DNA from: Eubacterium sp.
Lineage (GTDB): Bacteria; Bacillota; Clostridia; Lachnospirales; Lachnospiraceae
DNA: 64,000 bases
Assembly: GCA_022764165.1 (NCBI GenBank)
Contig: JALERM010000116.1
Coordinates: 1-64,000, forward strand
Reading direction: 5' to 3'
In this document: positions 15,339 to 24,540 of the stretch, piece after piece
Position numbering within the stretch: the first letter of the stretch is position 1
Layout: each line of letters begins with the position of its first letter
Notes under the pieces: model-generated
Database searches by the model: none
What the model was told of the DNA's origin: nothing
Seen by the model: the letters and a program-made list of their open reading frames with translations, nothing else
Program-made: the position numbers and the translations under genes

Positions 15339-16640
15339 CTGATAGCCGGAACAATTCGATTTTTTGATCTTTTCAGCGGAATCGGAGGATTCCGAGAAGG
15401 ACTGCACAGAGCAGGGGGCTTCACCTGTGTCGGACACTGTGAAGCAGACGCGTATGCAGACCACAACTACCGGGTGCTGTTTGATACGGAAGGAGAGTGG
15501 TTCTGCAATGACGCAAGAAATATTGAAACAGAACGAATGCCGGACTTTGATCTTTTATGCGCGGGATTTCCTTGCCAGGCATTCTCCATCGCTGGACGAA
15601 GGGAAGGATTTGCCGATGCAAGAGGAACCCTTTTCTTCGAAGTTGCCAGACTGGTTGCAGACAAACGACCTTCGTATTTTCTCCTTGAAAACGTACCCGG
15701 TCTGCTTTCGCATGACAAAGGGCGGACGTTTCACACCATCCTCAGTACGCTATCTGAACTGGGGTACCATGTCGAATGGAAGGTGCTTAACAGCAAGGAT
15801 TTCGGAGTCCCCCAGTCAAGGAAGCGGGTGTATATTATCGGATATCTTGATGGAAGATGTGCCGGAAAAATATTACCTTTCCCAAAAGCAAATGGAACAG
15901 CTCTTATACAAGTCCATGCTGGCAAACAAGGAGAAAGAGTCTACGCAGAAGAAGGACTGAGCTGCACGCTGACCAGTGGAGCTGGCGGTATGGGCGGTAA
16001 GACCGGATTATACGAAGTCGGTATCCCCATCAAGGAAAACACCCGAAAAGGGTACAAGATGGCTTATGAGGGTGACAGCATCGACCTTGGCTATCCGGGC
16101 ATCAACAGCCGCAGGGGAAGAGTCGGGCATGAAATCGCCCATACTCTGACGACCGGAAACCAGCAGGGGACACTGCATTTTGTAGATATTTCCCCTCCGC
16201 CGCTGGTGACTGAGGTTGCAAGATGTCTGAACACCAGAAAGGATTCCAGCATCCATAACCACAGGGGCGAAAGCTCCGGGGTGCTGGTAGAAGAACCGCC
16301 GAGGGCAGTGTTGACACCGGCCAAGGAAAAAGTCCGCCAGAATGGAAGAAGGATGAAAGGACCGGAAGAGCCGATGTTCACCATTACGGCAACCGACCGT
16401 CATGGCGTGATCTACCACGGCAGAATCCGCAGACTGACACCAAGGGAGTGTCTGCGGCTGCAGGGATACCGGGACGATCAGATATCTAAAATGGAAAAAG
16501 AGACATCTGACAACCAGCTTTACAAGCAGGCCGGGAACGGCGTCACCGTCAATGTCATTGAAGCGATAGGCAGAAATCTGAAAGCCGTGGATGAAGAGAT
16601 CCGAAGCAGCTCACCTGTTCCAGAAGCGAAGGGTGGGTGA
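15339..16640 (+). CDS. DNA (cytosine-5) methyltransferase
   Basis: This complete C5 methyltransferase contains motif I DLFSGIGG, motif IV AGFPCQAFS with the catalytic Cys, motif VI LENVPGL, motif VIII QSRKRVYIIG, and motif X GNGVTVNVIE near the C-terminus. The long insert between VIII and X is the target-recognition domain. Solitary C5 enzymes on mobile elements usually protect the incoming DNA from host restriction. No endonuclease adjoins it. The start is unclear: AAGGGAGG (15331-15338) sits directly before CTG 15339, ATA 15342 and ATT 15354, and the only GTG in frame lies in a terminator stem. Confidence 0.92.
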   Translation: MIAGTIRFFDLFSGIGGFREGLHRAGGFTCVGHCEADAYADHNYRVLFDTEGEWFCNDARNIETERMPDFDLLCAGFPCQAFSIAGRREGFADARGTLFFEVARLVADKRPSYFLLENVPGLLSHDKGRTFHTILSTLSELGYHVEWKVLNSKDFGVPQSRKRVYIIGYLDGRCAGKILPFPKANGTALIQVHAGKQGERVYAEEGLSCTLTSGAGGMGGKTGLYEVGIPIKENTRKGYKMAYEGDSIDLGYPGINSRRGRVGHEIAHTLTTGNQQGTLHFVDISPPPLVTEVARCLNTRKDSSIHNHRGESSGVLVEEPPRAVLTPAKEKVRQNGRRMKGPEEPMFTITATDRHGVIYHGRIRRLTPRECLRLQGYRDDQISKMEKETSDNQLYKQAGNGVTVNVIEAIGRNLKAVDEEIRSSSPVPEAKGG

Positions 16641-17596
16641 AACAGATCGATTTAAAAGACCAGTATTTCGGTACAGAGATTGAGATGACAGGTATCAGCC
16701 GTTACAATGCGGCTGTTGCTGTTGGAAGAATGTTTGGAACAGAGCCATATTCGATTCGTTCATACAGCTCATGGTGTGTGAAAGATCCAGATGGAAAGGT
16801 TTGGAAGTTTTCCTATGATTCCAGTATCCGTTGTCAGTACAAGTCTCATGGGCGTTGTCTGGATGCTGACAGCGACTATGCGACTGAGATGGTATCCCCG
16901 AAACTGGAATATTCGGAAATGGGGAAGCTCCAGGAAGTGGTGCGGTGTGTCAAAAACGCAGGTGCTTTTGTCAATTCATCCTGTGGCATGCATGTCCATG
17001 TGGATGCATCCAACCATACACCAAGGAGTCTGAAAAATGCACTGACGATCATGTACTGCAAAGAGGACATTCTGTTCAAAGCATTGAATGTACAGACCAG
17101 AAGGGAAGATGAGTACTGCCAGAAAGTCCGGCCTATGGTATTAGAGAAGATTCGCCGGATGCCGAACAGCACCATCACAATGGAAAAATTCAAAAGGGCA
17201 TGGTATGAGGGAAATGACGGAAGCTCCGAGCATTACAACTGGACAAGGTATTATGCATTAAACCTACACGCTGTTTTTTCCAAGGGAACACTGGAATGGA
17301 GGTGTTTTGAAAGCATCCTCCATGCAGGAAAAGTCCGGTCGAACATCACACTGGCACTTGCCATATCCGCACAGGCAATCAACCAATCCTGTACCCATGC
17401 AAAAAAGACGGAAATCGGGGACAACCCGGCGTTTACTTTTCGTACCTTTTTACTTCGTCTCGGATTGATCGGGGACGAGTATAAAAATGTGCGAAAACAT
17501 CTTCTTGCCAATCTGGACGGCGATAAAGCATGGCGGTACGACAAAAGCACCTATGCCTGTCTGCAGAATCCAAGACGGACAGAAGATGCAAGGTAA
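16637..17596 (+). CDS. Amidoligase family protein
   Basis: GTG 16637 overlaps the methyltransferase stop by four bases (GTGA). The 319 residues match the Amidoligase_2 family, ATP-dependent COOH-NH2 ligases with a glutamine-synthetase-like fold: FGTEIEMTG at 11-19, the metal-ligand segment CGMHVHVDA near 116, and the LEWRCFES strand near 220. These enzymes join amino acids or peptides by an isopeptide or peptide bond. Published surveys (Iyer and colleagues) tied them to gamma-glutamylcyclotransferases; here such a gene lies just past the adhesin. Substrate unknown. Confidence 0.8.
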   Translation: MKQIDLKDQYFGTEIEMTGISRYNAAVAVGRMFGTEPYSIRSYSSWCVKDPDGKVWKFSYDSSIRCQYKSHGRCLDADSDYATEMVSPKLEYSEMGKLQEVVRCVKNAGAFVNSSCGMHVHVDASNHTPRSLKNALTIMYCKEDILFKALNVQTRREDEYCQKVRPMVLEKIRRMPNSTITMEKFKRAWYEGNDGSSEHYNWTRYYALNLHAVFSKGTLEWRCFESILHAGKVRSNITLALAISAQAINQSCTHAKKTEIGDNPAFTFRTFLLRLGLIGDEYKNVRKHLLANLDGDKAWRYDKSTYACLQNPRRTEDAR

Positions 17597-17612
17597 TAGA
17601 ATAACAGGAACA

Positions 17613-17641
17613 AACAGGCCGGGTGGGAACATCCGGCTGTT
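17613..17641 (+). promoter_or_regulatory. Hairpin in the leader of the adhesin gene
   Basis: AACAGGCCGG (17613-17622) pairs with CCGGCTGTT (17633-17641), one bulged G. It lacks a U-run, so it is more likely an mRNA-stabilising or processing hairpin between the amidoligase and the very long adhesin message. Confidence 0.4.
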
Positions 17642-17681
17642 CTTATGCTAGATGAAGAAAAAGAAGAAAGAGGTAGAAAAC

Positions 17682-20600
17682 ATGAAGAGTAAATATCGTT
17701 TCAGGCGAATCCTTTCAGGAGTGATGGCGGCAGTTACCATCTTATCCACGGTCATTTCACCGCTGACCGTTTATGCTTCAGAAGAGCCAAAAGCGGCAAA
17801 ACCGCCAGCTTATGAATCTGTAAAGGATCTTCTGGATGAAAATGAAGTGGTAAAAGCAACCGATCTGGAGTTGGAGGTCGGACAGGAGTTTGATGTTTCC
17901 ATGGATTTTACAAATCTGGAAATCAAGGATGAAAGCAAAGTCAAGGTGACATTCCAGAAAGCAGAGAATGACGCTGGAGAGAGCTTCAGTACCAGCCATG
18001 CGGACACTTATCATGCCGTTTATTATGTGGAGCCAGTTAACCAGAACCATCCGGTTTATCAGATTGGAAGAAACCTGATCGTAAAAGAGCCTGTGACAGC
18101 GGCTCAAAGTGAACCGCAGACAGAACAGGCAGTCACAGAAGAGGATACCGGTTCTGATGATGAGGAAGTTGCCTCGCAGGAAGAACCGGAGACAGAGCCT
18201 GTAGAGACAGAAATTGTTGAACCGGAGACGGCTGAATCTGAAACAGATGAAGCTGCGACAGAGGAAACTGAGACAGAAGAACCGGAAGAAACCGAATCTG
18301 AATTTCAGGACGGACTTTCCGAATCCGAGTTTGATGCCGCATTAAAGGAATCCGAAATGGAAAATACAACCGATGAAGAATCCGGGCTGACACTCAGCGA
18401 TGTTCTGGAGCAGGCAGGGGAACAGGATATTGACCTGATGGCAATGGAAGATGGGGAAACGGTTTCTTTTACAGCATTCAATGCCAGTACAAGAGCAACA
18501 CAGGACGTGGATGTGACAAGAGGGACTGCATACTATTATGCAGACTACGGTCTGGGTTCCTATGTAACTTATAAATATACCGTAAAATTTGGAAATGTGT
18601 CTGCAACCGCTTACTGTGTGCAGCCGTCCAAGGCAGGACCTGGGGATGGTGTCTATAAGATTACCAAGCTGGGTGATAGCAAAGCACTGGCGAAAGTCTG
18701 CTACTACGGAACAAAAGCATCCGGTGAAAATGGATTCTTTTCAGAAAAACATCCTGATTTTTCCGCTGGAAAACAGTTTATCATTGTCCATCTGGCGGCC
18801 TCTTATGCCAACAACAGCGGTGACGCTTTTTCTGGTACGAATGCAACCGGACAGGCTCTTGCAAAAGAACTCTATGATTACTGCATGAGCCAGCCGGAGA
18901 TCCCGGAAGTGGACATGAGTTTTTCCAACGCAGATGTTACTGCATACATCGACGGAAACAGCCAGAGAACAGAAGAGATCACCTTCAAGGCATCCGAGCT
19001 GCAGACCATCACCATGAAACTGCCGTCCGGTGTCAAACTGCATAACGTGACAACTGGAAAAACAAGCAGTGCAGGGGCATCCGTGGAGATCTGCGGCGGT
19101 ACCAAATTCTATTTATCCGCACCGCTGACACAGGCTGTGGATGTCAAAGGGGAATGGTCTGTCACCATGAAGGGAAGCATCACCAAAGACTACTCCGCTT
19201 ACAAGATCACAACCGGAAGCGAGACACAGGACCTTGCCCTGGTATTTGGAGAGGGCGTGACCGATGAGAAATATGTAGATTTTAAAGTATCATGGGTAAA
19301 ACAGGCAACTCTGGAGATCGTAAAGAAAGACCGCAAGAGCAACAAAGCCATCGCAGGTGCAGTCTATGGCGTTTACAGTGACAAGGACGGAAAGAACCTG
19401 ATCACAAAGATGCCGGCCACAGATGCCAACGGAGCTTCCAGCGTTACGATCACCAAAACACAGGATACCGTATACCTGAAAGAGATCTCCGTACCAAACG
19501 GATATGTGCTGGATACCAAAGCCTACGATGTGAAACTGGTCATCGGGGGTACCGTAAAACAGACCGTTACCGATGCAGAGCAGATGGCAAGCCTGACTGT
19601 TTATAAATTAGGCGAAGTCCTGACTGGAGCAAAGGTGACAGATGATGGAGTTTCCTTTGTTTATACCGAGCAGAAACAGAAGGGTGCGGTTTATAACGTT
19701 TATGCCGCAGCGGACATTGTATCCGCAGACGGAACCGTCATCTATAAAAAAGACGCACTGGTCAAAGCCGGACTTACCACCGGAGATGACGGAAGTGCCA
19801 CACTGGATAATCTATATCTGGGCAAATATGTGGTAAAAGAAATGCAGGCACCACAAAATCTGGTATGCACAGGCGAAAGTCAGGAAATCACTCTTTCCTA
19901 TGCCGGAAGCAACGTAGAGAAGGTCATGGGAAGCGTGACATTCAAAAATGACCGCCAGAAAGCAAGCGTGAGTGTATACAAACAGGATAAGGAAACCAAG
20001 AAATACCTTCCGGGCGGTACTTATGGCCTGTATGCCGGAAATGACATTAAAGCAGCGGACGGAACCGTTGTGGTCAAGAAAGATACCCTCATTGAGAAGG
20101 CAGTGACCGGAACAGACGGAAAAGCCGTATATCAGGCAGACCTGCCGATTGCCAACAGCTATTACATGAAAGAGGTGGCTGCACCGGCCGGATATACCAG
20201 AAACAGCGAGGATGTGTATTCCTTTACGTTCCAGTACACCACAGACAAAGAGGCAACGGTTTCTTTCAGCCATACGTTCCAGAATGAGCGTGTAAATGCG
20301 AAGATCAAACTGGTAAAAGAGGATTCTGAAACCGGAAAGACCGCACAGGGAGATGCAACCCTTGAGGGAGCGGTTTACGGACTGTATGCCCGTGAGGATA
20401 TCGTCCATCCGGATGGACAGACAGGTGTCCTTTACCAGGCAGGAACACAGATTGCAACCCTGACTACGGATGCAGATGGAAATGCAGAAGTCGCAGACCT
20501 CTATCTCGGAAAGTATTACGTTAAAGAATTGACGCCGCCTATCGGATATCTGGCAGACACGGAAGAACATGATCTGGAGTGCAATGACGAGGGAGATCTG

Positions 20601-23600
20601 GTTCAGACCGTAGAACGTACCGTAACTTCTCTGGAAGATGTGATCAAACAGCCGTTCCAGGTCATCAAGGCGGCCAATAACGGAAAGACGGATGCCGATC
20701 TGTTAAAAGGTGTGGGATTCAGTGCATATCTGGAGAGCAGCCTGAAGAAAAATAAGGATGGTTCCTATGACTTCACATCCGCAACCCCGGTTGTGCTGAC
20801 CGCAGACGGACAGACAGAAATGTTTACGGATGAGCGTGGATATGCATGCTCCATTCCGCTTGCATACGGAACCTATATTGTAAGAGAGACCACCACACCG
20901 CACAACTTCAAACCAGTTGATGATTTCAAAGTTGTGATCTCAGAGAACCATCCGGATCAGCCGCAGGTATGGCGTGTGCTTCTGGATGAAGAGTTTGAAG
21001 CAAAATTAAAGATCGTCAAAAAAGATGATGAGACAAAGAAATCTGTCCTGGTTCCGAATACCGAGTTTAAGGTATACGATCTGGACAACAAGAAATATGT
21101 GGAACAGGTAACCACCTATCCATCTACTACGGTACATAAATCCTATTTTACCGATGAGAACGGATACCTGATCCTGCCGCAGAATCTTGCTTGTGGAAAT
21201 TACCGCATCGAAGAAGTGACTGCACCGGATGGATATACCCACAGCACCAATACCGTGGAAATCAAGGTAGACAGCGATACCGCATACCAGGAAGATCCAG
21301 TCAGCGGTGACTTGATCATCGAGGTGGATTTCGAGAACCACCCGGCAAAAGGCAGACTGACCATCCGCAAGGAAGGAGAAGTAGTCAAAGGCTTTGACAA
21401 GGATTTCAGTTATGAGGAAGCCAGCCTTGCAGGAGCTGTGTTTGAGGTTTATGCTGCAGAAGATATCTATACCGCAGACCATCAGAAAGATGAGAACGGC
21501 AACCGCTATCTGGAATATGCCAAGGACACACTGGTGGCAACGGTAACGACCGATGAAACCGGAAGTGCTGTAGTTGAGAATCTTCCGCGCGGAAAATACC
21601 GTGTAGAAGAGAAAAAAGCACCGGAAGGATACACCTGGAATGCCAAAGGCGAAGAAGTGACCTTTATCTATGCCGGACAGGATACCCCGGTCGTAGACGA
21701 AGAAGTGACCTTTACCAATGAACGCCAGAAAGTAAGCATCACGGTAGAAAAACAGGATGCAGAAACAGGAAGCACGGTAGCTGGAGCTACATTCGGTCTC
21801 TATAATAAGAAAGAAATCAAATCCGGCAACAAGGTAATCGTGAAAGCGGACACCTTATTACAGGAGATCACAAGCGATGAAAAAGGACAGGCACACTTCA
21901 CTCTGGACCTGCCGCTTGGAACTTATTATGTAAAAGAAATCTCCGCACCGGATGGTTTTGTCTCTTCCGACGAAGTACTGGAATTTGATGCCACCTATCA
22001 GGGACAGGACATCCCGACCATCAAGCTGAAATCTGTGAAAAAGAACCAGCCGACCACCATCGAGGTGACAAAATCTGACCTGACCACAGGCGTAGAGCTG
22101 AACGGGGCATCCCTTTCCGTTCTGGACAAAGATGGAAACGTGATCGACAGCTGGACTTCCGTAAAGGATGAGGCCCATGTGATCAAATACCTGACTGTTG
22201 GAAAAACCTACATCCTCCGTGAATCCCTTGCACCGCTTGGTTATTTAAAGACCACAGATGTGGAATTCACCGTTCAGGATACCGCAGAAGTACAGAAAGT
22301 GGAAATGAAAGACGATGTGCCGAAAGCACTGCTAATCGTAAACAAGAAAGGCGAATTCCTCGATAAGATCACCCTGCTGGACAATGTCAAAGGCGTTGTA
22401 GAGCATCTGTTTGAGTACATCACAGGAAGCCTGTCAGACGTTACCTTTGAGATTTACGCTGCAGAGGATATTAAAGCAGCCGATGGCGTAAGCCCGGATT
22501 ATTATTCCAAAGACGAACTGGTAGCAACTGTGACAACGGATGCAAACGGCATTGCAAAAGTATCTGATCTTCCGGTTGGAAAATACTATGTCAAAGAGGT
22601 AGGCACAGCATATGGGTATGTGCTAGATGAAGAACCACGATATGTAGATCTTTCCTACCGTGATCAGGATACCCCGGTTGTCGTATACGATGAGGACTGG
22701 CAGAACAACCGTCAGAAAGTAAAAGTGAATGTCCTGAAGAAAGAAAAGGATACAGATCGTGTATTAAAAGGCGGCATCTTTGGTCTGTACACCAGAAACG
22801 ACATCCTGTCCGCATCTGGAACGGTGCTGATGGAAGCAGATACTCTGATTGAGTTAAAAACAACAGATGCAGATGGAAAGATTTCCTTTATTGCAGATCT
22901 GCCGATTGACGGAACCTATTATGTGAAGGAGCTGTATGCACCGGATGGATTTGTCACCACCGGAGAAGAGCAGGAATTTGTTTTTGAGTACCAGGGAGAT
23001 AAAGAAGCAGAAGCGTCCTATGAGTTTGTATTTGAAGATGAGCCAACAACCGTGGAGCTTTCCAAAACCGATCTGACCACGGGCGAGGAACTGCCGGGAG
23101 CCAGATTACAGCTGACCGATGAAAACGGTGCTGTTGTTGAGGAATGGACATCCACCGAGGAGCCGCACATCATCAAAGAACTGGTTGTAGGAAAATCTTA
23201 TACACTGACAGAGACAAAGCCGGCCGATGGATATGCCACTGCGGAAAGCATCACATTTGTTGTGGACAATACTGCAGAAATCCAGAAACAGGTAATGGAA
23301 GATGACGTGACCAAAGTGGAGATCAGCAAAACGGATATTACCGGAGACAACGAGATCGAAGGAGCCAAACTGACCATCACAGATGAGAATGGCAAGGTTG
23401 TAGAGAGCTGGATTTCTGGAAAAGAGCCGCATTATATCGAAAAACTTCCGATTGGGAAATACACCCTGAAAGAAGAGCAGGCTCCAAACGGTTATGTCGT
23501 TGCGGAAGAAATCACCTTTGAGGTGTCTGACACCGCAGAAATTCAGAAAGTAGCCATGAAAGACGATACCGCAAAGGGACGCCTGATCGTTGAGAAAACG

Positions 23601-24041
23601 GATAAGGATACCGGAGCTGCACTGAAGGGTGCAGAATTTGAACTGAGGGATGCCGATGGCAAAGTTGTGGAAACACTGACCACCGATGAAAACGGTCATG
23701 CAACCAGCGGACTGCTTGCAATCGGAACTTATAAGGATGGCAAATTTGACAAAGCAGTCACTTACTATCTGGTTGAGACCAAAGCACCGGAAGGATACCA
23801 GTTGGATGAGACCAAGTATGAAGTGACTTTTACCTATGTAGATGACAAAACCCCAGTAATCGAAGTCATTCAGAAAGTAACCAACGAGAAACTGCCGGAG
23901 GATACCCCGGTCGTCAGCAACCCGAAAACAGGTGATAATACCAATCTCTGGATTCCGGCCCTGTGCCTGATCCTTTCCGCAGGCGGTCTGATCGGTATGG
24001 GTGTGGCATCCAGAAGAAAGAAGAAAAAAGGGGGCAGATAG
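17682..24041 (+). CDS. Giant CnaB-repeat surface adhesin with NPKTG sorting signal
   Basis: ATG 17682 has AAAGAGGT seven bases upstream and opens a signal peptide (RRILSGVMAAVTILSTV) with cleavage near VYAS-EE. Residues about 143-218 are Glu-rich. Residues about 270-430 resemble a thioester-type (TQXA) head with a YCVQP cysteine near 310; the matching Gln is not obvious. From about 541 to 2080 I count 14 CnaB/SpaA repeats, each with a strand such as LEIVKKD and a GKYYVKE-like strand holding the isopeptide Lys and Glu. The end has NPKTG, a hydrophobic span and RRKKKKGGR, for wall anchoring. The total is 2,119 residues. The sortase B encoded downstream is the likely anchor enzyme. Confidence 0.92.
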   Translation: MKSKYRFRRILSGVMAAVTILSTVISPLTVYASEEPKAAKPPAYESVKDLLDENEVVKATDLELEVGQEFDVSMDFTNLEIKDESKVKVTFQKAENDAGESFSTSHADTYHAVYYVEPVNQNHPVYQIGRNLIVKEPVTAAQSEPQTEQAVTEEDTGSDDEEVASQEEPETEPVETEIVEPETAESETDEAATEETETEEPEETESEFQDGLSESEFDAALKESEMENTTDEESGLTLSDVLEQAGEQDIDLMAMEDGETVSFTAFNASTRATQDVDVTRGTAYYYADYGLGSYVTYKYTVKFGNVSATAYCVQPSKAGPGDGVYKITKLGDSKALAKVCYYGTKASGENGFFSEKHPDFSAGKQFIIVHLAASYANNSGDAFSGTNATGQALAKELYDYCMSQPEIPEVDMSFSNADVTAYIDGNSQRTEEITFKASELQTITMKLPSGVKLHNVTTGKTSSAGASVEICGGTKFYLSAPLTQAVDVKGEWSVTMKGSITKDYSAYKITTGSETQDLALVFGEGVTDEKYVDFKVSWVKQATLEIVKKDRKSNKAIAGAVYGVYSDKDGKNLITKMPATDANGASSVTITKTQDTVYLKEISVPNGYVLDTKAYDVKLVIGGTVKQTVTDAEQMASLTVYKLGEVLTGAKVTDDGVSFVYTEQKQKGAVYNVYAAADIVSADGTVIYKKDALVKAGLTTGDDGSATLDNLYLGKYVVKEMQAPQNLVCTGESQEITLSYAGSNVEKVMGSVTFKNDRQKASVSVYKQDKETKKYLPGGTYGLYAGNDIKAADGTVVVKKDTLIEKAVTGTDGKAVYQADLPIANSYYMKEVAAPAGYTRNSEDVYSFTFQYTTDKEATVSFSHTFQNERVNAKIKLVKEDSETGKTAQGDATLEGAVYGLYAREDIVHPDGQTGVLYQAGTQIATLTTDADGNAEVADLYLGKYYVKELTPPIGYLADTEEHDLECNDEGDLVQTVERTVTSLEDVIKQPFQVIKAANNGKTDADLLKGVGFSAYLESSLKKNKDGSYDFTSATPVVLTADGQTEMFTDERGYACSIPLAYGTYIVRETTTPHNFKPVDDFKVVISENHPDQPQVWRVLLDEEFEAKLKIVKKDDETKKSVLVPNTEFKVYDLDNKKYVEQVTTYPSTTVHKSYFTDENGYLILPQNLACGNYRIEEVTAPDGYTHSTNTVEIKVDSDTAYQEDPVSGDLIIEVDFENHPAKGRLTIRKEGEVVKGFDKDFSYEEASLAGAVFEVYAAEDIYTADHQKDENGNRYLEYAKDTLVATVTTDETGSAVVENLPRGKYRVEEKKAPEGYTWNAKGEEVTFIYAGQDTPVVDEEVTFTNERQKVSITVEKQDAETGSTVAGATFGLYNKKEIKSGNKVIVKADTLLQEITSDEKGQAHFTLDLPLGTYYVKEISAPDGFVSSDEVLEFDATYQGQDIPTIKLKSVKKNQPTTIEVTKSDLTTGVELNGASLSVLDKDGNVIDSWTSVKDEAHVIKYLTVGKTYILRESLAPLGYLKTTDVEFTVQDTAEVQKVEMKDDVPKALLIVNKKGEFLDKITLLDNVKGVVEHLFEYITGSLSDVTFEIYAAEDIKAADGVSPDYYSKDELVATVTTDANGIAKVSDLPVGKYYVKEVGTAYGYVLDEEPRYVDLSYRDQDTPVVVYDEDWQNNRQKVKVNVLKKEKDTDRVLKGGIFGLYTRNDILSASGTVLMEADTLIELKTTDADGKISFIADLPIDGTYYVKELYAPDGFVTTGEEQEFVFEYQGDKEAEASYEFVFEDEPTTVELSKTDLTTGEELPGARLQLTDENGAVVEEWTSTEEPHIIKELVVGKSYTLTETKPADGYATAESITFVVDNTAEIQKQVMEDDVTKVEISKTDITGDNEIEGAKLTITDENGKVVESWISGKEPHYIEKLPIGKYTLKEEQAPNGYVVAEEITFEVSDTAEIQKVAMKDDTAKGRLIVEKTDKDTGAALKGAEFELRDADGKVVETLTTDENGHATSGLLAIGTYKDGKFDKAVTYYLVETKAPEGYQLDETKYEVTFTYVDDKTPVIEVIQKVTNEKLPEDTPVVSNPKTGDNTNLWIPALCLILSAGGLIGMGVASRRKKKKGGR

Positions 24042-24042
24042 G

Positions 24043-24540
24043 CTGAAACAATTATATTTTGCGTATGGAAGCAACATGGATCTGGACCAGATGGCATATC
24101 GGTGCCCAAAGGCGGAGGCGGTAGAAACCGTCCGCCTGGAGGGGCATCGGCTGACCTTTGCAGGTGTAGGAAGCGGTCTTGCCACCATCTTCCCGGAAGA
24201 GGGAAGCCATGTGGACGGCGTCCTCTGGTCACTGACCGGGGACTGCGAAAAGAGCCTGGATCTTTATGAAGGCTATCCTGATTTTTACGACAAACAGGAA
24301 ATCACTGTCAAGAATAAAGGTGGAAGGGAAATTAAAGCCATTGTCTATATCATGACAAAAGACTATATGCAGAACTTTAATCCACCCGGACGGTCGTACC
24401 TGACCGGAATCTTGAAGGGCTGCAGGCAGAACCAGATCCCGACAGAGCCGATCCTGAAAGCAGCGAGGAAACCACCTGTACCGGGAAAGACACAGAAGAG
24501 TCAGCCAAAGAAGCAGAGGAAAGCCGGCCCGGAACGATGA
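24043..24540 (+). CDS. Gamma-glutamylcyclotransferase-like (AIG2/GGCT) protein
   Basis: The N-terminus FAYGSNMDLDQM is the substrate-loop signature of GGCT folds; a Glu-containing strand GVLWSLT and LDLYEGYPDFYDK follow, with the catalytic Glu likely in LYEGYP. These enzymes release 5-oxoproline from gamma-glutamyl amines or peptides. No ATG precedes the motif: CTG 24043 sits 8 bases after AAAGGGGG and is my choice, one base after the adhesin stop. Residues 130-165 are a basic Lys/Pro tail. With the amidoligase it could form a make-and-break pair. Confidence 0.82.
   Translation: MKQLYFAYGSNMDLDQMAYRCPKAEAVETVRLEGHRLTFAGVGSGLATIFPEEGSHVDGVLWSLTGDCEKSLDLYEGYPDFYDKQEITVKNKGGREIKAIVYIMTKDYMQNFNPPGRSYLTGILKGCRQNQIPTEPILKAARKPPVPGKTQKSQPKKQRKAGPER

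Noticed and set aside
15364..15960. 198-codon ORF in another frame of the C5 methyltransferase
   Set aside because: The methyltransferase motifs lie in the other frame, and this frame shows no domain.
23106..24188. 360-codon minus-strand ORF opposite the adhesin
   Set aside because: It is the mirror of the repeat-rich coding strand, has no domain and no ribosome site, and the plus-strand protein is unmistakable.
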